A DNA stretch of 64,000 bases from the NCBI GenBank assembly GCA_021234535.1, contig CM037843.1, positions 2,436,820 to 2,500,819 of the forward strand, given 5' to 3'. The first letter of the stretch is position 1, and each line of letters begins with the position of its first letter. Positions 1-13,282 of the stretch are shown one piece after another. Position numbers and translations under genes: made by a program. The notes beneath the pieces were generated by a model. It ran no database searches and was not told where the DNA came from. It worked only from the letters and a program-made list of their open reading frames with translations. Source of the DNA: Stichopus chloronotus (lineage: Eukaryota > Echinodermata > Holothuroidea > Aspidochirotida > Stichopodidae).

Positions 1-744
1 AGTCTCAAAGACTGTTAGAGAGACTGCCAAGATTGTCAAAAGTATCAAACATAGGAGTTCTTTTGTTAAGTAAATTTGTCCACAGAGGCTTAAGACTTTT
101 GCTGTTGCCTTACATGTAAACATACATACTCCAAGAGTATAACCATCTCAGGTTCTACTGATGTAAAACATTGTCCTCACTGCAAAGCTACAAGATATAA
201 GATTTTCTAATAATCTTTTGATTCAGAGTACTACAGTAATATAAATGTTTTGTGCCTTGATTAATACACTGCTAGGTTTCAAATAAGTTACTTTCAAAAG
301 GGTGGTCTTTTCATGTCAAAATTCTGCATACTAAAACCTAAGAAATATTTGAAAAGTATTTCAACATGAATACAGTTTTGTGAAAAAACCGATACAAACT
401 CAGGACTCCATGTCCCTCCAAATGAAATGCAATTGAAATCGAGCTTAATCATACATTTTCCCAAAGTCATACTGGGAATAGGTAAAGGTTTCCACAGAGA
501 CTCCACAAATTGTTCTATTCTAAGTTAAATTCCAGCAAATTATTCACTGCATTAATTCATTTAAAGCATGCTCATAGTCAAGTTTCAACACTATGGCCAG
601 GTTGAATCAGTGAAGATGGAACCAGGGGGTGGAAGCTTTTGGGAGTTTGTCCTCAACAAAAAAGTGGGGGTAGAGGTATGTTCAACCCCTCCCATATGTT
701 TGAAGAATAAACAAGAGCATGCACAATTCATTGTGATCATTTAT

Positions 745-1090
745 TACTGTATTTCAACCAATCTGATATAAATTAACATTTTTCACACATTGATATTTTT
801 CTCATTAACTGAGAAATTACAAACATGAGATCCCTACTGCAAGGCTGGCTCGTGCCGTGTTAGAAAATCTGGAAAATGCCGTTTCTGGCCATCTGGAGGT
901 TTGAAAAGCCAAAAATTTCCTTGCACACTCGGTGCCACTCGAGGGTGGTGTCCTGCACTTAGACAGTACTCAGTTTCTCACCCCCAACCCTCCAATACTT
1001 ATGTGACCTGTGACCTTTTCTGCTAGGGTCATGGGTGCAGGTGCCAAAAATACACAATGATTTTGCATCTAAGAGGGTTGATTGATTTTA
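745..1090. repeat. Dispersed repeat, copy 1 (pairs with 61568-61930)
   Basis: This stretch and 61568-61930 share a colinear series of blocks: ATCTGATAT.AATTA, ACATTGAT.TTT, TCTCGTTAA/TCTCATTAA, TGAGAAATT, CATGAGATCC, CAAGGCTGG, CATCTGGAGG, TTTGAAAA, AGTACTCAGT, CCCTCCAAT and GTGCAGGTG.CCAAAAA. Both copies have the same orientation. There is no open frame and no terminal structure, so the class is unknown. Confidence 0.7.
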
Positions 1091-4000
1091 TTTGGGAGGA
1101 CAGACCTTCACTCTATCAGAGGACTACCTGCTGATGTGAAATCCTAGTATGTTCCTACTTCCCATTTTTATCAATGTGTAATGAAATGCAGATCTCAATA
1201 AACTGAGATAGAAACTGTACAAGGACAGATTCAGTAATACTGCACACAGGGTCAGGAATCTAGGTCTCCATGCTGCCTACATACTCTTTCCTCTCTCTCC
1301 ATCCTCTTCTACTCATCACCCTCCACCCCCCCTCTACCAACTTGTTGGTGCAATGGAATGCAGACAGGCATCCAAAGAGACTGAAGTCACTGTGCATGGG
1401 ACTGTGCTGAGGATGGATTACAAGGCAAAATGACTGAATGTTTCATTTGCTTTCAAATAAATTAAATTGCTACCTGTGAATGTAACCAGGATGCTATAAA
1501 CTCACACAGTCACACAGTTTGAGAAACATGTTTGGGAAGCAAACTGTCATTATATCAGGCTATAACTTCTGCACAAAATGTTGGATGTAGGAAACAAAAT
1601 GAAAAAGTTGATCTGAAAGCTGTTATGTCTTATAGCTCAACTATGGACATTTGTCCTACATAGTCAGCCTACGGTGTTACCAATTAGCCTAAATATGTAC
1701 TTGTACTTTTTTTTCTTTTGCTGTTGCATAGTTTGTTCTTAGCACAATAGTCATCTATACCTTAACACTATAGTCTCTAAAGCATGAGAAGGTTGCTCTC
1801 AAGTGAAGTATTTTCACGTCCCGACAAATTCTATGCGATAAACTACCTACCCGCGGGTGAAATGAAACAAGGAAAAACAGGCTTACAGTGAAAAGTCAAC
1901 ACACTTTCATATTCACTAAAGTTATAGCACTATGGGACTCTTTTCAAATCTCTATCATGCAGACTGTTATTTAAAGCAATACCAAGTTCTATGACATCAA
2001 CAGAAGCAATGGCAAAAGGCAGACCAGGTACAGTGGCGTCAATATTAAAACAGAAACATGCTGTAGAATTACATACAACAAATGATTGATAGTTGATATG
2101 GTGTTAATCCAAGGTTGTCTGAAAAGTAAAAATTCCCTCAAATAAAGCGGTTGGGAAATCAACGTTATTGCACTCCAACATGACAGCATTTTTAATCCAA
2201 AACAGCTAGCATTGAGAATCTGCTACTGCAGTACTTAGTGTTTACATTTTTTTTTCTAAAAAAAGTACATTGCGCAAAAATGAATAAAATTCTGAGAAAA
2301 CCTACTAAAGATTTCAATGATTTGATTCACAAAAAACGTGAGCAGCAATGGTTTCCAGTAGAAAATCTCTGCATCGAATGAACTATGACAGGAAACAGTT
2401 AAAAGAAAAAAATCATTCTCAAAATTTCTCCCTGCTAAATCCTTGCATGTGGACATGAAAACCTTCAAAAAAGTTTCAGCTTTTTAATACAAGTATGGCT
2501 ATTCTCTCTAACTTCAAAGCATCCATTTTGGCAGTCAAGCACACTGACTGACTGAGTACATTGAGACCTACAGTATGAGGCACTTTGACTATATGATTCC
2601 TATAACCTATGTTAGAAGAGGTACTAGTGCAAAGTGCCTCCAGCGTTCAAAATGATGAAATTACAGGCTTAAATTCACAATTTGGGACTTGCCAAAGGCT
2701 GGTCTTCATTTGTCGCGGTCTCTGCTTTCCACTTGGAAAACGTGACTGCCATAAACTGATTACAATCAATGAAAGAGGAGACTTGGATCCTTCAGGTTAC
2801 CTTCAAAAGCAAAAACAAAACCATAAATCTCAAAAACAACAACAACATCCCCTTGATTTCTTTTCTCTCTGCCCAGTTTTGTTAATAGAAAACCCAGTCA
2901 CTGTACGGAGCAGTGCGTATCAATGAAGGCTACCTTGGAGGATGATGTCTCAGTCCCTTGAAGAGGGCTCCCTTCAACAATTACATACAGTAAAACAAGA
3001 TGCATCAATTTGCAAGTCAACTGAACACCATATGTAAGACCACGCACCCAAATGAACAGTAAGGTAAAAAAAAGACAAACAAAAAGCAAATGCCTCAGAA
3101 TCCTACTCATGATTTGCTTATGAATTATTCAAATATTTTCGAAAGTGTCAGAGGCAGTGACTTTCGAGTGAAATATGAGACTCTGAAGCAAGAAAAAGAG
3201 AAAGAATCCCATTAGTGCCCAGGTTTTGAGGTTCCCATGCGTTGTAATTATTGTTCTCATTTTCTTACATCCTTGCGGGAATTTCTCTCTTCCACCTCCT
3301 CGTTGACAAACAGAGGAAGGAGATGAGATCGGCTGCAGTGCAATACTAAACCAACTTCACTGCTGATGCTTGTAGATCGACTCTAGCTCTGAGCGAAAGG
3401 TATGATAGATGACCCTTTATTAAATATGAATGGCTATTAAAGGCCAAAACTTGGGAATCACCTCACAGCAGAAACTGCGTCGCTCATTTTCATCAATTCC
3501 CTGCGGATGATCGGCCTATATTGTTTTAATTTTGTGCAGAGGGTGAACTACAACGCTGACTAACTAGTTGATTTTTTTAACTATTTTCCACATTTTCAGA
3601 TGAAATGTTTGATTAACGAGTCTCCTCATTTCTCTGGCATACGTCCTCAGATGGAAATTGCTTGGGGCAGAATTAGATATGATGAATTATGAACTTGTGT
3701 AAATATCTATTTAAATATTTATTTTTTTTCACTGGCAATCAAAGGACATTTGCAAAAAAGGAGGAGGTGATGCGTATAATTGTAATTGGAGAAAAGTCTG
3801 ACCTTGCTATAATTTCTCCTGGAATGTTGAAACATTAAGATTAAAAAATCATGCATACAACCCTAAACAACAGCCTGAGTTATAACATATAATTCAAAAT
3901 GGACGATTTTAGAGCTTCCAAAGCATGTATGTTAAATCTCTCAGGTTTGAAAGCAAGAACGGAAGGGCAGTTTTATAATACAGATACAAAATCACCTATC

Positions 4001-5929
4001 CACGTGCAATGTTTAGCAAGAGTAAAATTGTAAAATTAAAAATTAGCAAGAGTAAAATTGAGCACCAATGGTGCTCAGATTCATCGGAGTGTAAAGTGCT
4101 TGGCTTCTAGTTTGCATATTTCTATGTGATGTTGAAGTACCGTAGTTTGCAAGGATATCTGGTTTTTCTTTGCATGTCCTGTTCACCCGTCCTGACCAAA
4201 TTAATTCTAGATTGCTCAGGGCGAAAAAAAAAAAACACTGTTGGACGCATACCAGGGATCTTTCTGACACATTTATCATTACCAGAAACAGGTGTTTTGG
4301 ACCATAGTAAGCCTGAAGTACATGTTACATCCTGTACACTGATGTTGTGTATGTTGAGTCTTTTAGTTTCATCTGTGAAATAGTCCAATGTTTACATTTT
4401 TTAGGTGACATTATTTATGTTAGGCTTATAGAATGGTTAGGCTACAACAAAACAGTGATATCTTTTTAATAGGAGATTCTACTTCTTATTGGCAGCATCA
4501 CATTTTTAGACAATTCTGAGATTAGAAATGTGAGAATTAACAGCACATTTCAAGGACAACAACTGTTCATTTTCTGGAAATGATACCGGTTCCGATAACT
4601 TAAGCCAGAACCAGACAGATCTGTGAAGATACCGGGTACTATTACCTTAGTAGTAATGAATGATTTCAACTGTACCAAGTAGTACCGGTACCCCCAAATA
4701 GCAGTACTGGGTTATCCCAGCCTAACCCTATTCTATAGTGCCATACAATCTTCTCTCATATATCTATTATTTACATCATTGTATTTTTTCCACTCATTTT
4801 CATGCACCCAAGACAATAGAAAGATTACATTATGGTTAAGAAAAATTATGCACACCCATGCATGTACATGCCTTGTATTTCTTTCCAACGAGATTTTCAA
4901 ACAATCCATTTTTTTTTCAGCCTCCGAGTCCTTTCTGATATCGTGGCAGTTCTTAAACAGCCCCCTCATTCTCATTGAACGTCATATGGAATTTTACACA
5001 TCACTAATATTGTATACATATACCCTGTCACACGTAATTCAACAGCCGAAGGATGGTCGTAACTATTCAAACACAAGACACTTGAGACACAAATAAAATG
5101 CTGTAAGAAATGCACCATGTTAAAAGAAGACAGACGACTCTAATACCAAATGGAAATTTTAATTACAAAATGTTGATAAAATGCTGATAAGGGTTGGAAC
5201 CATGGACGTTTCTCAGGCAACGGTGATGTAAATGCATAAAAAGAACATTGGCATTGGGAAACACTGATGACTTGGGGCAGTTCAGGGAGCTAGCTATTTA
5301 GGGAAAGTTGATAAGACAAAAACAGACACTCATTTAAAGAGCTACCTGTAGTCTGAAAGTACAAATCAATGTATGTAAGATGGAATACTGTGGCTTTGTA
5401 CTGCATGATGGAGCGAGTAAAATCATCCGGCTTGTTTTGAGGTAGTATCCCTCTAAATATGAAAACAAAATTCAAATAATGCATCCTCCATAATTTATCT
5501 CATGCATAATTCAGGAGATGAAGCAATTGCTGCATACTTACTGATATAGAGCTCTTTTGTCTTTGTATGTCATGTTGGTCCATTGTAAACAACATATAAC
5601 CCTTTAACTATTCTTTACGAGAAAGTCCCACTTTACAGGAAAAATTGCTTCCTATGGACCTGACTTATTTATTTCAAAATTTCAGCTGCAAAGATATGAA
5701 TGACTAGAAACTGACTAGAAGGCACCACCTCTGGTCAAGACAAGGCTACTGGCAATAACACAAAGGCATAATAGTCTATCTGACCGAGGCTTGTAGTGCT
5801 ACACTAAAGTAGTACAGAATAATGATGAAACCAAACAGTACGGAAATATAAGAATACCCTTAGGTTTGCTTATTTCAGGGCTTTCATTAAAGGTTAAGTC
5901 CAGAGCACTTCAGAAAACATGTTGTCTCA

Positions 5930-6040
5930 GCCTGAGCTAAACACAAATGAGGGCAAACCTAGGCTTAGAGGGTGTGATGTCAGAATTGACTTCAAGCGCA
6001 CTTTGAGCAAGGTCAAACAATGCATTAGTGAAGCAAGGTG
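5930..6040 (+). repeat. Short dispersed repeat (inverted relative to 18650-18760)
   Basis: The sequence around CCTAGGCTTA, TGTCAGAATT, GCACTTTGAGCAAGGTCAAA and GCATTAGTGAA reappears on the opposite strand at 18650-18760 with the same block order. The two copies are diverged but clearly related. The class is unknown. Confidence 0.6.
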
Positions 6041-8231
6041 TAAGTTTATATGTGTCTATTATGTAAATCCCTCACTGCAAGAGTGAAAAAAGAAACTTTA
6101 CTTGAAACTCCATACATATTCTGCCAACTGTGTATAAGGCTTTTCACTGACATTTTTGGCTGTTTTGCAATTATGCAAGTCCATAGCTATGGCAGAGAAG
6201 GTTACATGCCCCCCAAAAAGGATCAGAGTAATAATATCTGCAATATGTAGGCACAGAAACATGGAAAATGTTACTTTGTATCTGCACCCCTTTGCAACAG
6301 CAAACATTTGTCATACCTCCCTTGAAAGTCCTCAGCCAGGATGGCATTTAATTACTGTACTTTGGTACAACCCCCCAAAAAAAAGTCACTCTGGGAAAGA
6401 ACATGCAATTGCGAGTCACAGTTCTTCCATGACTCACATTGATGATCTTATTGGAGAGAGACTGCACAGGAACTTGTAAATGTGTTTTTTATGATGACCT
6501 ACCATTCTTGAAGGGTTATATGGCCTTTGTTTTGACTAGTAGTTTAAGAATTGTCAAAGCTATTTTCTTTATATGCAATGTTGGTGCATTTTAAACATGC
6601 TACTGTACTTCCCTTTAAAGGTAAATTGTGTTACAAACAATTGCAATACTCCAAGGTGCATCTAATACATCGTCATCCAAATGAATTATTGTAGATTGAA
6701 CTTGAAATGGTTGTACACAACCCACAGGATAACATGTGGGATTAACAATTGTCAACAATTGCTGGTTTTAATGTTCAGAGGTCATAATGACTGATAATAT
6801 TCCAATGCATGAAAGAGTGTTTGAGGACCAAAATTACTGTAGCATGTGGAATCTGTACATGCTAGACATGTACAATGTACATGTGTTTGTTCATGGCATT
6901 TCTACAGCAGATCACTAACTGAAGTTACAAATTTATTTCCTTACAAAACGGTTCTATGAGACAGTGCTGAGTTTACGGCAGTAGTTATAGGATAACACCA
7001 TCAACTTCACAGCCAATGTTATGATAGTACTATCCTGTCTAATACAAGAATCACATTGAATACACATGCAGGTCAATCAAGGCTAGTCTTTCCTTAGATA
7101 CCCCTTTCTCATTTCGAACAAACAAAATTTTGCAATAATAAGATTGAGTGGGAACAGAGATACGAAAAAGAGAGTTCAGACCAGGCTACTGAATGCAGCA
7201 TCGCAATAAACACCAGCTCTATTGAAACACATGATACAGACACCTCCTGTTCTGTAAGATCCAAGACAGTAAAAAAAAAGACAACACAAAACAGTAAATT
7301 ACATATTCAATCATGTAGCAAATTCAACTGAAAGTAAAGTAACCAGTGAATTTCACAGATGTCAGTATTGACAACAAAACTTTCTGAAAGAAAAGGACAA
7401 ACTACAGGGAGAGAGAATCAATTTTGTTACTTTTTTTATTTTCTTTCTCTTTTCTTTTGTTGTTATTCTGTAACTATCCTTAATGTAGTAAAATTACCAT
7501 CTTGTTGGATTGGTTCTAAACAATTGTTTATGGACAATGAGAACTAAAGATGATCAAACTACAATGTCAACATTTCAAAATGCAACAGTACAGTGGTTGA
7601 GAAATAACATTGAGACAGAGAGAGGGGTTGGTTAAAACCTGCTCATTGTCAGACCAGCTGGAAAAGCATTAAATACTATCCAATGGCCTTTCATTGAGCA
7701 ATAAAGTAGACCATAGTCTTATGTAGATCTCACAGAAATGGGCTCTAAAATAGCAAAGGACTGTTCAAGTTTATCTTTACTCACTTGCTGGCATCGAATT
7801 CACTTGCACTACGTGCTAACTGATATTAATACGGTAGCAACTGTAGATACTCAGTGGATGTGAAGTTGTAAATGACAAAGATGGAGTGAGAGCAGATGCA
7901 TGTGGCAGCCAAATTGTTGTAAATAAATCATGCAGTAGACTAAAAGAGAAACAGGAGTTCAAAGACAAGAGACAACAGTGACTAGTTTTCTGTAAACTTT
8001 CACTTGCAGTGCGAGCTCTGCTTTCATCATGATCATGGTCTACATCACACATAAACAGCTCAATGTGATGATCATCCAACTCCATTACTGTCAACTGCCA
8101 GCACGGTTTGAGCCAGGCTTCCATCAGGCTGCTAGCTTTATGCAGTTTGAATCACCAAATAACATTGAAAAGTCATTTTGCTCACTTCCCACTCAAGATT
8201 CTCACCATCCTCATTTGCAGTCAGAAGAAAT

Positions 8232-8279
8232 GAAAAAAAAAAAGGGAGGGGGGAGGGAGAGAAGAGAGGGAAAAAGAGA
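8232..8279 (+). other. Pure purine tract (48 nt)
   Basis: The run from 8232 to 8279 contains only A and G, with an A11 block followed by several runs of three or more G. Such tracts can form triplex DNA, and the G runs could support a quadruplex. In a large genome this may also be ordinary low-complexity sequence. Confidence 0.7.
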
Positions 8280-9662
8280 CAAAAATGAAAATTTGCAATG
8301 ACAAAACTACCCAAGCGTTTTGCATGATGTATATATATTCAGTTGATTTTGAAACTAACTTGTTAAAGGTCTGCCTGGCCTCGGGGCATGATGAAATATT
8401 TCAATCTTCGGTGCAGAGGCCGCAGGACGGTGGCAGTGGAAGCTTTGATGAATACGAGGGTGAAGAAGCATTCATCATGAATCCAGAGTACAACATTATC
8501 ATTTTATCACTGGAGTGAATTAGTAATGAGAGTTTTAATATGGATATAACAAAAGGAATATGGCCCCAATAATTTGGAAGAAAGAGCGAGAGTGCCTTTA
8601 AACAATTTCTCAAATCTTTGAGAAACATGCCACTGGTTTGGAGGTGGTTCTTAAATTATTTCAGAGACATTCCCTGTGTAATGTAGCAGCATAGGATGGA
8701 ATCAATATGCTGTATCCATGCAGAGCAGAGCCAGAATGGAAAAGTGCAAGATGATCTAAGTGATGTAAAAATATTTCCCTATTGACATTCTAAAAACCAT
8801 CAGACTCTCAAAGTGTGCAAAATAATCATGAAATCAATACTCAATGGTAATGACACATTAAAATTAACAATTTCATTGTGGAAATTTTAAGTTAAAATCT
8901 TTGCAAAATATCTTTTTACACTCATCAAGATTCAGAATTCCTTCTACTCTTTCAGGTTCATTTGAGAACTTTCAAAAAAAAAAAAAACTAAAGAGATTTA
9001 ACACTTAAAATATAACTTTCTTTGAAAAGTATTCATCACAAGTTGTACTAGGACAGTGAAGAGTAAAGTAGATACTTACTCTTTCAAATTTAATTTTTTG
9101 ACTTACATGGAGGAACTTGGAGAGAATGCCTCAATTTTAGAGCTTAAAAAGGCACACATTAAACCACTGAGGTTTGGAAGATAGTCAAAGGGAACATGTA
9201 TGAAAAAGAGGGGGAGGGTGTGGTATGTTCTGTGTAAATAGCACCAAAGACAGCTTGGTGTATGGTAGATTAGAGTTTAATATTTGTAGGAGATGTGTTT
9301 GTGAGGAGTGAACTTACAGTGGCAAAGTAAATAGTATAAACCTCTGATATCTACACTGAAGCAATTTAAGGACACTGTGCTGCTACACTAGCTTTATATG
9401 AATACTTGCCTGTCACCTTTGACCATCAGTTTTCCTTGAACTGGGTTAATGAGAAGAAAAACAACCAAAAAGCGACTGTTCCCAAGTCAGAAGAGAGAGG
9501 TTATAGCCAGCTACAAATTCAAAGGACCTGGCAAGCCACAATTAAGTTAAATGTCCTTCTGTAAACATGGTATCCACAAAAAGCTTTAATCAAATCAAAT
9601 CTGCTCAGGAGGCCAAATTTAATTACATACAGTATTACAATCAGAAAGTGAAGGGACTTTGT

Positions 9663-10047
9663 GATCCCTTGCCAATATATTCATGAAGAACAAAGGACAA
9701 CCAATTCATTCCAATTTTGAAATACAAGCACCTTATCCTTCTTAAGATACCAAAGGCCAACACGTTTGACCACTGTGTGTACAAGCAGTTTCAAAATCTT
9801 TTTACACTTTGACATCTGGTGACCTTAAATGTCCTTTGACCTCCACCAAAATCATTGGGAATCATCAACTCAAAATGGCTAACTTACACACCAAATATGA
9901 GATTACTGAAGGTTACTCTTCTTGAGGTATGATGTTAAGAATGTCTTTACAGTGTGACTTCTGGTGACCACAAATGACTACTGATCTCTAATAAAACATA
10001 GGGATCTAAGAGTAGCCGTACGTTCATTTTGCCGTTGGAAAGGAATC
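9663..10047 (+). repeat. TGACC-repeat element, short copy with degenerate inverted ends
   Basis: The copy begins at GATCCCTTGCC, continues with a leader (ATATTCATGAAGAACA...CAATTTTGAA...ACACCTTATC-like) shared with 51931-52312, holds about two degenerate TGACC units, and ends at GGAAAGGAATC followed by AAAAATGG. The first and last 11 bases are inverted repeats with 9 of 11 matching, as in a small non-autonomous DNA element. Confidence 0.6.
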
Positions 10048-12208
10048 AAAAATGGACCAGGTGCAACATCCTGAGGGAACTGAGGGAGGAAATGAAGATG
10101 ACTATGTGCATGCAAAGTTAGAACAAGAATGCAGAAATGCATTGTGGTTTTGATGATCTATTTAAGAGAAATTTTTTTTCTAAATCTGATATAATAGCAT
10201 TAGTGTGTGTCACATTTGTCACATTTTCACAATTTGACCCCTGTTGACCCCAAATGACCTTTGACCTTCACAAAAAACGATAGGGTTCCTCTACTCAACA
10301 TGGTACAACAACATACAAAACATAAGATCTCTACAAGCTTCCTTTCTTGAGAAATCGTGTTTTCAAGGTTTTCAAAACTTGACCCCTGATGACCCCAAAT
10401 GACCTTTGATCCCTACCATAAACAATAGGATTCTTCTTCTCAATATGGTACACCTACACACTAAATATGAGATCACTACAAGCTTCCTTTCTTGAGATAT
10501 CATGTTTACAATGTTTTCACAATTTGACCCCTGTTGACCCCAAATGACCTTTGACCCCTACCATAAACAACAGGATTCTTCTTCTCAATATGGTACACCT
10601 ACATACTAAATATGAGATCACTACAAGCTTCCTTTTTTGAGATATCATGTTGTCAAGGTTTTCACAATTTGACCTCTGTTGACTCCAAATGACCTTTGAC
10701 ATTCACCAAAAACAATAGGATTCTTCTTCTCAATATGGTACACCTACACACTAAATATGAGATCTGTCCAAACTTCCTTTCTTGAGATATCTTGCTTACA
10801 AGGTTTTCACATTTTGACCGGTTGACCCCAAATGACCTTTGACCTCCACCAAAAACAACAGGGTTTTTCTTCATAATGTGGTACACCTACATACTAAATA
10901 TGAGATTTGTCCAAGCTCCCCTTCTTGAGATATCGTGTTTACAAGGTTTTCACCATTTGATCCCTGTTGACCCCAAATGACCTTTGACCTCCACCAAAAA
11001 CAATATGGTTCCTATACTTAACATTATACAACTACATACAAAACATGAGATCTCTACAAGCTTCCTTTATTGAGATATCGTGTTTTCAAGGTTTTCACAA
11101 TTTGACCTCTGTTAACCCTAAATGACCTTTGACCTCCACCAAAAACAATAGGGTTCTCCTTCTCAATATGGTTCACCTACACACCAAATATGAGATCTGT
11201 CAAAGCTTCCCTTCTTGAGATATTGTGTTTACAAGGTTTTCACATTTTGACCTGTTGACCCCAAATGACCTTTGACCTCCACCAAAAACAACAGGGTTCT
11301 TCTACTCAATGTGGTACACCTACATACTAAATATGAGATCTGTCCAAACTTCCCTTCTTGAGAGATCGTGTTTACAAGGTTTTCACAATTTGACCCCTGT
11401 TGACCCCAAATGACCTTTGACCTCCACCAAAAACAATATGGTTCCTATACTTAACATTGTACAACTACATACAAAACATGAGATCTCTACAAGCTTCCTT
11501 TATTGAGATATCGTGTTTTCAAGGTTTCACAATTTGACCTCTGTTAACCCTAAATGACCTTTGACCTCCACCAAAAACAATAGGGTTCTCCTTCTCAATA
11601 TGGTTCACCTACATACCAAATATGAGATCTGTCCAAGCTTCCCTTCTTGAGATATTGTGTTTACAAGGTTTTCACATTTTGACCCCTGTTGACCCCAAAT
11701 GACCTTTGAACTCTACCAAAAACAATAGGTTTCTTCTTCTCAATATGGTACACGTACCATATCACATATGAGATCTGTCCAAGCTTCCCTTCTTGAGATA
11801 TCGTGTTTACAAGGTTTTCACATTTTGACCCCTGTTGACCCCAAATGACCTTTGACCTCCACCAAAAACAAGAGGCTTCTTCTTCTTAATATGGTACACC
11901 TACATACCACATATGAGATCTGTCCAAGCTTCCCTTCTTGACATATCGTGTTTACAAGGTTTTCACATTTTGACCCCTGTTGACCCCAAATGACCTTCGA
12001 CCTCCACCAAAAACAATAGGGTTCTTCTTATCAATATGGTACACCTAAATACTAAATATGAGATCTGTCCAAGCTTCCCTTCTTGAGATATCGTGTTTAC
12101 AAGGTAGGGCGTCACGGACATACACACACACATACACCCGCACACATACATACACACACACATATGCATGATTACAAAGGTTACGATTATCATCGAAACC
12201 AAAAATGG
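10048..12208 (+). repeat. Long TGACC tandem array, 13 units of about 145 bp
   Basis: The core TGACCTTTGAC recurs at about 10255, 10400, 10545, 10690, 10833, 10978, 11123, 11266, 11411, 11555, 11700, 11846 and 11991, a mean period of 144.6 bp. A typical unit reads TGACCCCTGTTGACCCC, AAATGACCTTTGACCTCC, ACCAAAAACAATAGG, CAATATGGTACACCTACATA, AAATATGAGATC, AAGCTTCC, TTGAGATATCGTGTTTACAA, GGTTTTCACA. It is preceded by a module at 10126-10157 that is also found at 47491-47522, and is closed by GGGCGTCAC, a CA-rich stretch (12121-12170) and ATCGAAACCAAAAATGG. No open frame supports a protein. Confidence 0.9.
12121..12170. repeat. CA-rich simple sequence at the array's end
   Basis: Interrupted ACACAC/ATAC repeats follow GGCGTCAC directly after the last TGACC unit. 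An equivalent stretch follows GGCGTCAC at 16836-16869, so the microsatellite is part of the element's 3' end. It explains the low-complexity reading frames on the minus strand here. Confidence 0.75.
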
Positions 12209-13076
12209 ATTCAGAGATACGGACTACACCCAGGATGAAAGCAATGACAGAGAGTACAGTAGCACAGGCTTGACCAAAGTTGACCATTCATAAGATGGGA
12301 CAAAAATACAGTACGAGGTTGGCAATATTATTTTGGCAGACACACGCATTATCATCAAATGACCTTGTGGCAGTTTGTTCATATTTGGTGTACTGATATC
12401 AAAGTTGATTGCACAGCAGGATTTTCATTTGAGCCAGGTGCATTAAACTGCTGAAATAAGTACTTGCTTCTAAATCCCTGTGCAACAGAGAGGTTTCCAA
12501 GTCATAGTCATGGTGGCTGCCACAACACCTATAAATTCTAAAGCACAGCAAGATTTTGTATTAAGTTTGTTCTTAAAACAACCCTATCAGTTTGTTATTT
12601 AATAAAAAATCAGAGTTTTCTATGAAAATCTGAAACACTGGTCAAGAAATTTGACAATATTAACTTTGCATCACGAACAGCACCATACAAGTATGTCTGA
12701 GGTACAGCAAACCTAGATAAAATAGTTATCAATTGCATAAAACTATGCAGGACAACTGAAGTTTGGAAAGGACAACCACATTATATGCATTCTTGTTGTC
12801 CATCAGACAACCAGCTGAAGATGCTTGATGTCAACACTCCATGCATTATCAAGAAAGGGTCGATGTCACGAAGTTTACACCTCTGAGAAATTTTACATCA
12901 GAGATGGTGTTAAGTGTTACTTGAATATATGATTCCTGTAGCTGAATCAACAGTATCTTTAGTATAAAAGTAGAAAACTGAAAACTGTCAACAAATTGTT
13001 TGGAATATTTCAACCATTCAAACTCCAGATGTGTCATCTAGTTTATAGTTCAGTGTGATTTTGTTTGGTCTAGTAG

Positions 13077-13091
13077 GAGGGGGGGGGGGGG
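13077..13091 (+). repeat. Poly-G run
   Basis: A run of G follows TAGGAG on the plus strand. Such runs are length-unstable and prone to sequencing error. No associated element was recognised. Confidence 0.7.
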
Positions 13092-13260
13092 AACAGTTAT
13101 GAGCTGTTGGTATATTGGTTTGTATTGTACTGTGCATCTATTCAGCAAAAACTCATTTTGTGATCCACATGTCAACCCAGTAAGCAGCATGTCCTCATTA
13201 TTGTGCTGGATAGACTTTCAAACCGGTCGCTTGGCTCGAAATATGCTTCAAGACGGGCGT

Positions 13261-13282
13261 AGCCAATTTGAGCAAATTGGCT
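13261..13282. other. Perfect 10-bp hairpin
   Basis: AGCCAATTTG (13261-13270) and CAAATTGGCT (13273-13282) are exact reverse complements with a 2-base spacer. Flanking ATAGACTTTC (about 13209) and GAAGGTCTAT (about 13284) are also near-complementary, suggesting remains of a larger inverted repeat. Confidence 0.5.

Noticed and set aside
2609..2926. 105-codon plus-strand frame
   Set aside because: It has a Lys/Gln-rich stretch from CAAAAACAACAACA sequence, with no flanking splice pattern or domain.
4560..4720. Cluster of ACCGG/GGTACC motifs with small inverted matches
   Set aside because: Pairings are short (about 6-8 bases) and no second copy was found in the window.
10517..12202. Series of similar minus-strand frames (HLG.TGVK, SYLVCRCTILRRRILLF)
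   Set aside because: These are translations of successive 145-bp repeat units; period 145 is not a multiple of three, so no continuous repeat protein is possible.
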